NCBI RefSeq assembly: GCF_016901225.1
Contig: NZ_JAFEUL010000009.1
Location: forward strand, 62,001-126,000
Origin: Actibacterium sp. 188UL27-1
GTDB taxonomy: Bacteria; Pseudomonadota; Alphaproteobacteria; Rhodobacterales; Rhodobacteraceae
Length of the DNA stretch: 64,000 nt
Direction: 5' to 3'
Positions 25,986-35,350 of the stretch are shown one piece after another. The notes under the pieces were generated by a model. The model worked only from the letters and a program-made list of their open reading frames with translations, was not told the DNA's origin and did no database searches. Position 1 is the first letter of the stretch, and each line of letters opens with the position of its first letter. The position numbers were made by a program, and so were the translations under genes.

Positions 25986-27131
25986 TTAGTTCAGGCGCCG
26001 CAACAGCTCTGGCGATGGGTCGCCCGTGACCGGTAATCCCTGGCTTGCCTGATAGGCACTGATGGCCTTGCGGCTATTGGGGCCGATCACCCCATCGGCG
26101 CCATCCGTATCAAATCCCTTTGCCGTCAGCCCCTTTTGCAATGCGATCCGGTCATCCTTGGTCATGCCGTATTCATCTGGCGGAAAGCTGGCCCGCAATG
26201 GCCCCGCCCCGCCGATCCGATCCGACAGATGCCCGACCCCGATCGCATAGGAATCCGAGTTGTTATACCGTTTGATCGCCCTGAAATTGGCCGTCACGGC
26301 GAAACGCGGTCCACCCGCTTGGGGCTGCAGGATGCTGCCACCGCTGACCGTCCCGGCTTCGCCGCCCCAGGCGAGGCCGCGCCGCCATCCATTGCGCGAC
26401 AGATAGGCCGCGGTCGAGGCGAGCGCATCGCTGGGATCATTTGACCAGATATCGCGCCGTCCATCGCCGGTGAAATCCACGGCGAATGATTGATAAGATG
26501 TGGGGATAAACTGGGTGTGCCCCATGGCCCCCGCCCAGCTGCCGGTCATGCGCGACGCGGTGATATCGCCCCGTTGGATGATCTTGAGCGCGGCCACCAA
26601 CTGCTTTTCAAAGAACGCACCGCGGCGGCCATCATAGGCCAGGGTCGACGTGGCGGAGATCACGGGAACATCTCCCTTGCGCTCGCCGTAAAAGCTCTCC
26701 AATCCCCAGATCGCGGTGATGATCTTGGCATCGACGCCATATTGCGCCTCCAGCGCCGCAAGAGTGGACCGGTGGCGGGCAAAGGCGGCCCGCCCCTTGC
26801 GCACCCGCTCATCCGAGGCGGCGATCGACAGATAGTCTTCCAGACTGCGTTTGAACTCGGTCTGATTGCGGTCACGCTTGACGACACCGGGCAGGTATCC
26901 CGCATTGCGAAACCCATCCGCCAGGGTTGCCTCGCTGATCCCCTGGCCCCGGGCGCGGCCTCGAAACGCTGTGACCCAGGCGTCATAGCCCGCATTCGGT
27001 ACAGGGCGCAGGTCTGCGGCCAGTCTCGTTGGGGTATCGGGCCCCGCAAGGCCAAGGCCCTGTGGCCCGCTACAGGCGGACAGGCCCAGGGTCGCCAGGC
27101 CCAAACCAAAATGACGTCGTGTGATGCTCAT
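25986..27131 (-). CDS. Lytic murein transglycosylase (MltB type) with peptidoglycan-binding domain
   Basis: This 381-residue protein starts SITRRHFGLGLATLGLSAC, a twin-arginine-like signal that ends in a lipobox, so it is probably a lipoprotein. The lytic transglycosylase domain includes AIWGLESFYGERKGDVPV with catalytic Glu, and GAMGHTQFIPTSYQSFAVDF. The C-terminal 60 residues (KGLTAKGFDTDGADGVIG) form a PG_binding_1 domain. It cleaves the glycan strands of peptidoglycan to 1,6-anhydro ends. No operon partner is obvious. Confidence 0.93.
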   Translation of the reverse strand: MSITRRHFGLGLATLGLSACSGPQGLGLAGPDTPTRLAADLRPVPNAGYDAWVTAFRGRARGQGISEATLADGFRNAGYLPGVVKRDRNQTEFKRSLEDYLSIAASDERVRKGRAAFARHRSTLAALEAQYGVDAKIITAIWGLESFYGERKGDVPVISATSTLAYDGRRGAFFEKQLVAALKIIQRGDITASRMTGSWAGAMGHTQFIPTSYQSFAVDFTGDGRRDIWSNDPSDALASTAAYLSRNGWRRGLAWGGEAGTVSGGSILQPQAGGPRFAVTANFRAIKRYNNSDSYAIGVGHLSDRIGGAGPLRASFPPDEYGMTKDDRIALQKGLTAKGFDTDGADGVIGPNSRKAISAYQASQGLPVTGDPSPELLRRLN

Positions 27132-27219
27132 GACACTGCCGATTATGCTGTTGTTATTGGCGCCATCCTATCGAATTGCCACCATCACGCAACGCGTGAC
27201 ACGTCATAGACGCAAGGGA

Positions 27220-28188
27220 TCAGACCGGTGGCAATAACCCGCGATCCGTGAACAGGCCGCGCAGATACTCTTCCTCGGATCGCAGTGAGACAAGCTCGGA
27301 TGGTGCCATTCCACCGGCATGGGCCAAGGCCGCCACCCGACCCTGCCCGTTGAATTGGGTATCGGGCACAGTTTGCGCAATCTCATCTTCATAGGCCGCG
27401 GCCCCAGGAATGATCGCCCAGCCGTCCTGCCGCAACGCAGCCACCAGATCCGAAATGAACAAGGCGGCCAGATCATTCTCGTGCAACAGTAAAACATGAC
27501 GTGGCGACCGGCCAATTGCATGGCAGGCGATCTGATCATGAAAGGCGATCTCGGCCATCAGCACATTGATATAAGTCTGTCGCAGGACATCCATGTCAAT
27601 CACATGACCCGCGCCCACAGCTTCGGCAAACAGTGCCTCCATATACCAGTCATAGTTATCGACCGTGACATAGGCGTTGGTCAAACCACGCGCCGTCAGG
27701 CCGGTCCGTACCGCCAATCGTTTGTCCCGCGTGTCGCCTTCATCAAGGTAGGGATAGCGATAGAACGGTAGGACACGGTCAAATCCGGCCAATTCTTCAG
27801 TGGCCCGGTCGATATCGGCCAGATAGGCACCAGGGTCGCTATCGCGCAGCCACATATGGGTGTGCGAATGGTTGGCAAGATCATGCCCGGCCGTTGTGTA
27901 TGCGCGCAGCCGGGCGGCGCCGTCCGTTTGCCCGGCGATATTGCCGGTCATCACAAAGAAGATCGCACCGGTTGCACCGGACCGGTTCAACCCATCGATC
28001 AAGGCCTGCGTCCGCGCAATCCCGGTGAAACGGGGGCCGTCACCGCGTGGCGCATCGTCAAAGGTCAGCGCAATCTGCCGGTTTTCGGTGTCAGCCCGGG
28101 CGATCCACGGTGCGCTCGAAACCGCCGCGGCGCTCAACCCGGATGCCAGCATGGCGCGACGTGAAAGAGGGCGCTTAGGAAATGACAT
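27220..28188 (-). CDS. Polysaccharide deacetylase (NodB homology domain), exported
   Basis: This 322-residue protein begins SRRAMLASGLSAAAVSSAPW, a twin-arginine-type signal. The NodB domain has LTFDDAPRGD with the catalytic and metal Asp residues, and NHSHTHMW with the metal-binding histidines; RYPYLDEGDT matches the next motif. It should remove acetyl groups from an extracytoplasmic glycan such as peptidoglycan or exopolysaccharide. It is transcribed with the MltB gene direction but separated by 88 bp. The substrate is not readable from sequence. Confidence 0.9.
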   Translation of the reverse strand: MSFPKRPLSRRAMLASGLSAAAVSSAPWIARADTENRQIALTFDDAPRGDGPRFTGIARTQALIDGLNRSGATGAIFFVMTGNIAGQTDGAARLRAYTTAGHDLANHSHTHMWLRDSDPGAYLADIDRATEELAGFDRVLPFYRYPYLDEGDTRDKRLAVRTGLTARGLTNAYVTVDNYDWYMEALFAEAVGAGHVIDMDVLRQTYINVLMAEIAFHDQIACHAIGRSPRHVLLLHENDLAALFISDLVAALRQDGWAIIPGAAAYEDEIAQTVPDTQFNGQGRVAALAHAGGMAPSELVSLRSEEEYLRGLFTDRGLLPPV

Positions 28189-28310
28189 TGCAACTCCGAT
28201 ATTGCAGTGACATTGACGATCCGGCTTGGCCGTTACGGTCTCTTAACGCAGCAATCGATCTTTCTCAGCCAGGCTTGTTCTGTCAAATGAAGGGATCGGC
28301 GCAATCGCGC

Positions 28311-28766
28311 CTAGGGCCGGTCCACTTCCGTCAGTCCCAGCTTTTCGATCCGCGAGTAAAGCGTTGTCGGCTGGATCCCGAACAAGGCTGCCGCTCCATC
28401 ATACCCCACACCCGCCTCCGGGTCTGACGCGGGCAAGCAATCCGTTGGCCGCGCGTTCAGCAACTGATCCTGCATCTCCAGCGGGACCTTCGTCACCTCG
28501 TCCAGAAACGGGGTACCACCATGGGCCAGCGCCAACTTGCCCGGCTCGTCGCGGCCCAGCAGATTCTCAGTTGTCCAACTCATCATCTCTTGGGCTGCGC
28601 GGTTCGCGAAGATGATCTGGCCATCGGCATTCACACCATAAATCCCACAGCCAGCTAGATCATCGCCTCCTCGGTGATGCGCGCTCTCGCCTCCAACAGG
28701 TGCGGAGGTCAGACCAACATTCCGCGTCCAGGCCCTGCGGCGATGCACAGCCTCATCCAAGGCCAC
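28311..28766 (-). pseudogene. Decayed sigma-54-dependent (Fis-type) response regulator remnant
   Basis: In one frame three separate pieces of a sigma-54 activator survive: a PAS segment (GIYGVNADGQIIFANRAAQE), a Walker-B region (LALAHGGTPFLDEVTKVPLE) and the C-terminal Fis helix-turn-helix (AALFGIQPTTLYSRIEKLGL). The Walker A motif, the GAFTGA loop and most of the roughly 240-residue AAA+ domain are missing between or around them, so the gene cannot encode a working activator. Further upstream (about 28777-28920, minus strand) a short coding-like fragment (ANFDPQGWLGTDDLTGTPF) lies in another frame and ends at a stop. This looks like an internally deleted gene. Confidence 0.75.
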
Positions 28767-29049
28767 AATCGTTTACGGCAGGACGACCCCCAGAAACCGC
28801 ACAAACGGCGTTCCGGTCAGGTCATCCGTGCCTAGCCAACCTTGCGGGTCGAAATTCGCGGCTCGCTCGCAAAGGCCACCGCCAAAAAAGGCCACCGCGA
28901 TCCTTACAGAGAGCCGGACCCAGGTCTGGGATTGGACAGTCCCAACCGATCCTTGCGTCCACCGCCTGTATGAGATCGTGGGTGTCTACGGCCCGACCAT
29001 AAAGCCGTTCCTCACCCGACAGACCCATCCCGGCCTGACTGAACTGAGC

Positions 29050-29065
29050 CCCTAAAAGTTTAGGG
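29050..29065. terminator. CCCTAAA/TTTAGGG hairpin at the end of the FAD gene
   Basis: A perfect 7-bp inverted repeat with a 2-base centre overlaps the stop of the FAD protein gene. It may mark a transcript end between that gene and the pseudogene; there is no U-run. Confidence 0.35.
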
Positions 29066-30514
29066 TTGGACCCGTTTAGTGACGGACGGCAGGCTGGCCC
29101 GGCTGGCATAGGTGCGCAGCACATGCGCATCGTAAAGCGGCATCGCCATAACCTCACTGCCGATCACGATGGTCGCCGGTGACAGATAACGGATCGCGGG
29201 CGTGCCCGCCCGGCAGTTATCGCCCACTTTCAAACCCCGGCTGATGTCACAAATCTGGATCAGCCCCTGGGACAGCATATTTTCGGTCAGCGGATCGTAA
29301 CGCGATCCGGGGCCCGCCCCTGCACAATTCACAACAAATCCTGTCTCGTGGACGGTTTCACCCCCGACCGCATCGGCGATACGCACGCGGGCCCCGTCGC
29401 TCAAATGCTCAATCGCCGTCACCAAACCAGGCATGACCCGCACCTGATCCGCGGCCACCAGCCTGCGCATATCCAGGATCGTGTCCCGTGTGCCACCGCG
29501 CAACCAGAACCGCAGCTTGGCCGGAATGCGGCGCGCCTGCTGTTCATCGGCCACATACTGGGTCAGCGGATGGGCTAGGAAATGCGCGCGAAACCCGGCC
29601 CGGATCTCGCGCATCTCATCGCCCGCCCGCTTGGCCAATTCGATCTCGCGCCAGACCTCGGCCAGAAAGCTCTCTGCCGTCTCATGGCCCGCAGAAAAGC
29701 GGGGCGCTGTCAGTTTGCGCGGCAAGCGCGGGATCAGTGGCTCGGGGATTTCCCCATCGGGCGCACAGGCCACGAACCGAAGCTGCGCATCCGGGATCAG
29801 GCTTTGGCACAAACGCAGCACATCCAGCATGGCCGCATTACCGCCGATACAGAAAATCTCGGCACCCGCTTTGATCTGTTCGGCAATGCGCTCCTCCTGG
29901 CCAAAGACGGTCGGGGCGCTGAACCTTCCGTCATCGCCATCGATCCGCAGGGTCGAGGGGCCACCCGGTGCCACATCGACCGAGCGTGCGTGGATCTTTT
30001 GGCCGATTTGAGTCGATACCCTCACCCCGTCTGCGGTGACGTCCAAACCCGTGGCGCGGTCATCCACGAACGCAACCTGCACGCCGCGGCGCCGCAGCCC
30101 ATCCACCGTCGCCTCTGCCTGTTCCCGCATGAAGTCACCGTAAAATTCGCGTGGCGCATTCACGCCAAAGATGTCCCCTGCCGCCACCAGCGGCTTGGCG
30201 GCATTCATCCAATTGGGCGCCCGGCCCGTCATCGTCTCCTCGACCGTGCTCCACCTGTCAGACAACCAGCGGGCAAAGGCCGGGTCGATGTCATCCGCCG
30301 GGGAATTCAGCAAATAGGCATAGCGCCAAGCCGTGCCCGGATCACCCTTGCCATAAGCCACCCCTCGCCCCAATTCCGAGGCTTGGCCGCCCAATACCAC
30401 AAGTGCATCGCCGGGTTTCAAAGCGCAATTCTCGACAAAGGCGAGCGCGGTTATACCATCCCCCACGACCAAATGCTCAACCACGCGGACCTCTTCGGAG
30501 GAGGGCTCGTTCAT
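29060..30514 (-). CDS. FAD/NAD(P)-binding protein of the YdhS/NAD_binding_9 type
   Basis: The product is 484 residues from ATG 30514 (MNEPSSEEVRVVEHLVVGDG). It contains an FAD-binding GDGITALAF segment, YLLNSPADDIDPAF, APREFYGDFMREQ, a second nucleotide-binding EIFCIGGNAAMLDVL and NCAGAGPGSRYD near the C-terminus. It fits the uncharacterised FAD-NAD(P)-binding family that includes YdhS; the reaction is unknown. An in-frame start at 30565 is possible. Its upstream region carries the second array of 11-bp repeats (30689-30732). It probably belongs to its own transcript. Confidence 0.75.
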   Translation of the reverse strand: MNEPSSEEVRVVEHLVVGDGITALAFVENCALKPGDALVVLGGQASELGRGVAYGKGDPGTAWRYAYLLNSPADDIDPAFARWLSDRWSTVEETMTGRAPNWMNAAKPLVAAGDIFGVNAPREFYGDFMREQAEATVDGLRRRGVQVAFVDDRATGLDVTADGVRVSTQIGQKIHARSVDVAPGGPSTLRIDGDDGRFSAPTVFGQEERIAEQIKAGAEIFCIGGNAAMLDVLRLCQSLIPDAQLRFVACAPDGEIPEPLIPRLPRKLTAPRFSAGHETAESFLAEVWREIELAKRAGDEMREIRAGFRAHFLAHPLTQYVADEQQARRIPAKLRFWLRGGTRDTILDMRRLVAADQVRVMPGLVTAIEHLSDGARVRIADAVGGETVHETGFVVNCAGAGPGSRYDPLTENMLSQGLIQICDISRGLKVGDNCRAGTPAIRYLSPATIVIGSEVMAMPLYDAHVLRTYASRASLPSVTKRVQP

Positions 30515-30688
30515 AAATACACCACCATTTGCATAGCCCGACCTGTCGATGCCAAGATGGATCAAAGATCATCGGGATCAGGTTGCAGATTTGCCTCGTC
30601 CCGGATCAGAGGCAAGCCTGATGAACAGGTCAAGCAGATGCACCATGTCGCAGTTTGGTTGTTGCGGTTTCGTCCAAGCGCCGCGCGG

Positions 30689-30732
30689 TGCGTATGTATC
30701 GGATATGCATGGAATGTGCATGGGTTGTGCAT
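30689..30732 (+). promoter_or_regulatory. Four tandem 11-bp repeats (heptamer TNTGYAT), array 2
   Basis: TATGTAT (30692-30698), TATGCAT (30703-30709), TGTGCAT (30714-30720) and TGTGCAT (30725-30731) are spaced by exactly 11 bp; a degraded fifth copy (NNTGCAC) may follow. The pattern equals that at 8662-8705. It lies in the 241-bp gap between the glycosyltransferase gene ending at 30756 and the FAD gene starting at 30514, so it is most likely an operator for the FAD gene. Relative to that gene the repeats are inverted compared with array 1. Confidence 0.6.
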
Positions 30733-30755
30733 CCCTGCTGCACATCGTTTTGCCT

Positions 30756-31895
30756 CTATCTCCGGACAGCGTCGCGAAGCACCTGTTCAACCCGCGCAAG
30801 GCCCTTGTCGTTGTCGAACTTGGCCTCGGCGGTGGCCCGTGCGACGGCTGAAAGATCGCCCCGATTGCGCTGTTGCAAAGCGTCCCTGATTGCATCGGAA
30901 AATCCGATTTCATCATGTTCATCAACAAGATAGCCGTTCACCCCGTCTTCAACAGCTTCCGGGATGCCCGCATGCCGGGTCGTGATCGTGATGCACCCAC
31001 AGGCCAACGCCTCCTGGATGGCCGTCGGCAACCCTTCGGTATTTCCGTCCCTGGCAGTGACGGAATGCTGCAAAAAGAACTCGGCCTGCTGCAACTTTGC
31101 TCTCACCACATCATGTGGTTTCGCACCATGAAAAACGACCTGACCCGCAACATCTAGATCCTCAGCCAGCGCGCGACAATGCGCCAAAAGCGGCCCGTCA
31201 CCAATAAATTCCAGCCGCGCCGCCGGGAAACCCCGCACCGCCTGCGCAAAGGCTTTCAGCGTCACATCGGGCGCTTTTTTCTCGATGAAACGACCAACTG
31301 CCAGAAATGTCTCACTTTTCTTGGGCTCCGGTGTAAATCGCCTGATATCCACCCCCGATGGCACGACATGGGCGTTGGGATGGGGCGGCACGCCATGGCG
31401 CACAAGATTATCCAGCAAAAACTGACTGACCGAAAAGACCCCCGTCAGCCGCGGCATCATCTGCGCATAGGCCGCCGCGATCCGTGCGCGCCGCACATGT
31501 TTCGAGGCATCGGTGCCGCGGAAATACGTAAAGATCGGTATGTCGATGTCATTGGCAAGCGGCGCAAGAGCCAAGGCTTGCGTACCAAATTCTGCAAGTA
31601 CGACTTTAACTTGCTGGTCGCGGAGAAACGAGATCAGCTCTGACCTGCGGCGCCCAAACGGTGCCCGCGCCGTGCCATGACGCATGCGATTCAGCAACAT
31701 CGCCCCCGGCGCCCGCACCTTATCCGCCAAAGACAGCGGATCGCGCCGCACAAAGATTTCCCGCCCAATCGGATCATGCCCCCCATACCGACCGGTCACC
31801 ACACAAGTCTCACCACCAAACAGATCCGCGATATGACGGTTTATAAATGTCTCCCCTGGAACGTGATAATCCCCTGTGACAATTGCGGTTTTCAC
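30756..31895 (-). CDS. Glycosyltransferase family 4 protein (surface glycan)
   Basis: The product is 379 residues from GTG 31895, whose codon overlaps the stop of the preceding gene (GTGA), beginning MKTAIVTGDYHVPGETF. The GT-B fold C-terminal domain includes AVGRFIEKKAPDVTLKAFAQ, FIGDGPLLAHCRAL, and TEGLPTAIQEALACG with the two glutamates of the EX7E motif. It transfers a sugar from a nucleotide donor in the cytoplasm. It is the last of three overlapping minus-strand glycan genes. An ATG at 31916 is an alternative start. Confidence 0.88.
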   Translation of the reverse strand: MKTAIVTGDYHVPGETFINRHIADLFGGETCVVTGRYGGHDPIGREIFVRRDPLSLADKVRAPGAMLLNRMRHGTARAPFGRRRSELISFLRDQQVKVVLAEFGTQALALAPLANDIDIPIFTYFRGTDASKHVRRARIAAAYAQMMPRLTGVFSVSQFLLDNLVRHGVPPHPNAHVVPSGVDIRRFTPEPKKSETFLAVGRFIEKKAPDVTLKAFAQAVRGFPAARLEFIGDGPLLAHCRALAEDLDVAGQVVFHGAKPHDVVRAKLQQAEFFLQHSVTARDGNTEGLPTAIQEALACGCITITTRHAGIPEAVEDGVNGYLVDEHDEIGFSDAIRDALQQRNRGDLSAVARATAEAKFDNDKGLARVEQVLRDAVRR

Positions 31896-33025
31896 GATTG
31901 CGCTTGCCCAAGACACTGGTCGTATACGGCGCAGACGAGATCAAGGTGACGTTGTAGCCCGTATCTGTCCGCCACCGCATCCACGACCTGTTGACGGATT
32001 TCCGACCGTGGTGGCCACTCGCCCAGCAGGTCAAGCGTGGCCGCGGCGAATGCTGCGGGATCAGCCGGTGGCACCAGACGACCTGTTGGGTGATCCGCGA
32101 CGATTTCGGGGTAACCTCCTTCGTCACTGGCCACCAAACCCAAGCCAAACAACAGCGCTTCGATCGCGGTGCGGCTCAAGGCTTCATGTCGACTTGGAGC
32201 GAGCAAGACATCGCATCCGGTCAACCACTCCTCCATCGGGTAGCGCAGACCAAGATGCACGCATCGTTCCGCCAATCCAGCTTTGGCAATAGCCGCAAAA
32301 ACGGCATCGGCCTGGGGCGGCCGCGCCTCACCAAACATAACAAAGCCGACATCGGGCCGGGCCTTTGCCATCAATGCCGCCGCTGCGACGAATGTCATTG
32401 GATCCTTGCGATCGTCAAGATTGGCAACATAGGCCACCAGTGGCCCGTCGACCTGAAAACCGACTGCATCCAGCACACGCTGACGAGCGGCAGAGCGATC
32501 GATGTCAGCCGGCGCAAGGAAAGGGTTCAGAACGACCTTGGTTCGGTTCCGGCTGCGCTCCGGCAGACTGTCACGGGTAAAGTCGGAGACTGTGAGGATG
32601 GCCGCCGAACGGTCCGAATACTCGTTCATTTTGGCGGATTGTTTTGGCGTGCGTTGATGCCAGATATGAGGAATTTCAGCCTTTGGACAGGCAATGGCAT
32701 AGCTCAGATGCATCCTACGGTCATGGCTGTGGACCAGATCGATTTCATGATCAGATAGCCAACTGGCCAGACGGCGACCTGTTGACCAGATCCGCAACGG
32801 CTGCGTCCACGCCGGGATCATACGCGGATAATCAACGGTGGGCAATTCGACAGGCGCCACACCGATCTGACCCAGATAGTCATCTAGCAGCCCGTGCATG
32901 TGCACACCCACGACCGGAACAAACCTATCCGCGGGTAGATGACGGGCAAGAAATAGCGAAGAAATATGGCTCCCGCCGACACTATCGCCAATATAGGGAA
33001 ACAAAATGCGGCGCGGCTCACCCAA
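31892..33025 (-). CDS. Glycosyltransferase (GT-B, family 4-like)
   Basis: The product begins GEPRRILFPYIGDSVGGSHI, and the C-terminal half has VAYVANLDDRKDPMTFVAAA, GCDVLLAPSRHEALSRTAIE (EX7E-like) and ASDEGGYPEIV, typical of GT4 glycosyltransferases. I use TTG 33025 because GGAG lies 7 bp before it; GTG 33055 is in the same frame and would add ten residues, overlapping the previous gene by 38 bp. It sits in the middle of a three-gene overlapping unit. The acceptor is unknown. Confidence 0.82.
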   Translation of the reverse strand: MGEPRRILFPYIGDSVGGSHISSLFLARHLPADRFVPVVGVHMHGLLDDYLGQIGVAPVELPTVDYPRMIPAWTQPLRIWSTGRRLASWLSDHEIDLVHSHDRRMHLSYAIACPKAEIPHIWHQRTPKQSAKMNEYSDRSAAILTVSDFTRDSLPERSRNRTKVVLNPFLAPADIDRSAARQRVLDAVGFQVDGPLVAYVANLDDRKDPMTFVAAAALMAKARPDVGFVMFGEARPPQADAVFAAIAKAGLAERCVHLGLRYPMEEWLTGCDVLLAPSRHEALSRTAIEALLFGLGLVASDEGGYPEIVADHPTGRLVPPADPAAFAAATLDLLGEWPPRSEIRQQVVDAVADRYGLQRHLDLVCAVYDQCLGQAQS

Positions 33026-34193
33026 GGACCGTCTCCAAATCGGGGATGCCTGCACTGTCGGGAATGCTTGTATTGCGTTGCATGGCTTCCATGACAGATG
33101 GGCGTCGATAGTGGGCTTTCATGGCATCCAACGACACTCCATCAGGTGTGGGGGATCCGTAGACGACACCTTGATCTACAAAACCGTAATTGTCGTAAGT
33201 TGGAGTATCCAGAGCGCCAACATGAATGACCGGCGTACCTGTCAAAAGAACTTTCAATTGGACCGCAGAGTTGCCGCAAACCACCAAATCGCAGCTATCG
33301 CAGAAATCCTCAAGCGTTTCGCCCGGAGGAGCGATGTCCAGCCACGGGTATTGACTTGGATCACCATCGATTGTGGCGCGACGGGGATGGAGACGAAATC
33401 TGATCCGGTCAATGCTAAGGTACTCTCGCAGCGTCTCTACCCTGCCCAACAGATCAGGTTCGGGGATGGCGTTGACCGCCATGCCCCACACTCCGCCATC
33501 CCGGCTCAGGTCAATCGCACGCGGAGGACATGTCAGAAGGCGGCCCAAAATTAACTGATGATCCTTGACGGCACTTAGGCCCGCCTCGGATCGAAGGGCG
33601 GCATGGGTCCAGCCAAGGGCAGGTGGTGCCTGAAGGTTGTTGTCATACTGGTAAAGCATCAGTTGGTTTCCCGCCAAACTGGCGCCAGTTGCCATGGCAA
33701 TGCGCCGTGGGGACATATCTGCAAGGATGACGACCATGGTATCTGGACCAGATCGCAACCCCCATTTCGCCACTAGACTGGCAATGACAAAAGCCCAATC
33801 GCGCTGATCCAGCTTGCGACCACGGCTACGCAAAGAGACAAGAAGACAGAGGGCCCGAAAACCTAGGCGCATCCGACGAATACCCCATATGACATCAGCC
33901 TGAATGCCACAGGGGGACCAAGTCTCTACACCGATATGCTTAAGCTCGCCCACCAGTTGAGCCGCCTTTGATCCTGGTGTCACCTTTTCGCTCAACAAGA
34001 ACCGCCTGGCGCCAACACGAACTGGCATATCCTTAAGTAACGGCATGATCGCATCCAGATCGGCCCAGATCCCCCGCCGCGGTCCGTCCCGAAACGGGTG
34101 ACGAACCTTGTGGGGTTGGGCACGTCGTCTCCGACTGGCTTTTATACCGGCAAGCAAAAAGGAGGCGCGTTTCTGAATAGATATCTCAGCCAT
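33018..34193 (-). CDS. Unrecognised protein, possible glycosyltransferase-like surface glycan gene
   Basis: This 391-residue protein heads the minus-strand glycan unit. I cannot name a family with confidence. The C-terminal third (LEDFCDSCDLVVCGNSAVQL, TGTPVIHVGALDT) resembles the second Rossmann domain of GT-B or CDP-glycerol/capsule transferases, where a donor would bind. The N-terminus is basic (KASRRRRAQPHK). It ends by overlapping the next glycosyltransferase gene and is divergent from pseB across 97 bp. A role in building or modifying a surface polysaccharide is inferred from neighbours. Confidence 0.6.
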   Translation of the reverse strand: MAEISIQKRASFLLAGIKASRRRRAQPHKVRHPFRDGPRRGIWADLDAIMPLLKDMPVRVGARRFLLSEKVTPGSKAAQLVGELKHIGVETWSPCGIQADVIWGIRRMRLGFRALCLLVSLRSRGRKLDQRDWAFVIASLVAKWGLRSGPDTMVVILADMSPRRIAMATGASLAGNQLMLYQYDNNLQAPPALGWTHAALRSEAGLSAVKDHQLILGRLLTCPPRAIDLSRDGGVWGMAVNAIPEPDLLGRVETLREYLSIDRIRFRLHPRRATIDGDPSQYPWLDIAPPGETLEDFCDSCDLVVCGNSAVQLKVLLTGTPVIHVGALDTPTYDNYGFVDQGVVYGSPTPDGVSLDAMKAHYRRPSVMEAMQRNTSIPDSAGIPDLETVLG

Positions 34194-34290
34194 AATGCCG
34201 TCCTAAAAACGATACCTTGGCCATAAAGTCCACCGCGCTTGCACTCCTGAACATGGCAGGCCAAAACCAACCATGGTTAAGGAGTGAGCC

Positions 34291-35289
34291 ATGTTCGAAA
34301 ATAAGACCATCCTGGTAACGGGCGGGACCGGCTCATTCGGGCACTCTTTTGTGCCGCTGACACTGAAACGCCACAACCCGGCGAAGGTGATCATCTATTC
34401 CCGCGACGAGATGAAGCAATGGGAAATGGCCAAGCTGTTCCAGGATGATCCGCGTGTGCGCTTTTTCATTGGCGATGTGCGAGACCGTGATCGGTTATAC
34501 AGAGCATTTGACGGGGTTGACTATGTGGTGCATGCCGCCGCCACAAAGATCGTTCCCACGGCCGAGTACAATCCTTTTGAGTGCATCAAGACCAACGTCA
34601 ATGGCGCGATGAATGTGATCGATGCCGCCATCGACAAAGGGGTAACAGGCGTTGTCGCCTTGTCCACTGACAAGGCCAGCAGCCCCGTGAACCTTTATGG
34701 GGCGTCCAAGCTGGCATCGGACAAGTTGTTTGTCGCGGGCAATGCTTATGCGGGCAAACAGGACACCAAGTTTTCGGTGGTGCGCTACGGCAATGTCATG
34801 GGCTCGCGTGGTTCGGTCATTCCGTTTTTCCTATCCATCAAAGACACAGGCGTTTTGCCGATCACGGATCCCAGGATGACCCGGTTCATGATCTCCCTCG
34901 AACAGGGGGTAGAGTTGGTATGGCACGCATTTGGCGACATGCAGGGCGGTGAGGTCTACGTGAAGAAGATCCCGTCGATGAAACTGACTGACATTGCGCG
35001 TGTGATTGCACCGGATGCCGAGCAAAAGATTGTGGGCGTTCGTCCAGGCGAAAAGATCCATGAACAGATGGTCGGATTGGAAGATGCGCCCTATACGTTC
35101 GAGTATGACGAACATTTCAAGATCCTGCCCAACATCAACGGCTGGGAACGTGACAGTGCACGGATCAAGGATGGACGGAGAGTAAGGCCTGACTTTGTCT
35201 ATTCCAGCGACAACAATTCGGACTGGATGGATGATTGCGCATTGGCGGAGTGGATCGCCGCAAACACCGATCGCATCGGGGCGGTTTGA
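34291..35289 (+). CDS. pseB: UDP-N-acetylglucosamine 4,6-dehydratase (inverting), PseB
   Basis: This 332-residue SDR has the nucleotide motif VTGGTGSFGHSFV, LSTDKASSPVNLYGASKL with the catalytic TDK region and YxxxK, and RYGNVMGSRGSVIPFF, characteristic of PseB/FlaA1. AAGGAG precedes ATG 34291. PseB starts the path from UDP-GlcNAc to pseudaminic acid, used on flagellins or surface glycans. pseC follows 61 bp later. The remaining pathway genes (pseF, pseG, pseH, pseI) are not in the window. Confidence 0.92.
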   Translation: MFENKTILVTGGTGSFGHSFVPLTLKRHNPAKVIIYSRDEMKQWEMAKLFQDDPRVRFFIGDVRDRDRLYRAFDGVDYVVHAAATKIVPTAEYNPFECIKTNVNGAMNVIDAAIDKGVTGVVALSTDKASSPVNLYGASKLASDKLFVAGNAYAGKQDTKFSVVRYGNVMGSRGSVIPFFLSIKDTGVLPITDPRMTRFMISLEQGVELVWHAFGDMQGGEVYVKKIPSMKLTDIARVIAPDAEQKIVGVRPGEKIHEQMVGLEDAPYTFEYDEHFKILPNINGWERDSARIKDGRRVRPDFVYSSDNNSDWMDDCALAEWIAANTDRIGAV

Positions 35290-35350
35290 GGAGCCAGGCA
35301 ACCGCGGCTTTGGCTAACAATTTGTTTTTCCAAGGAAGAGGCACCTGAAC

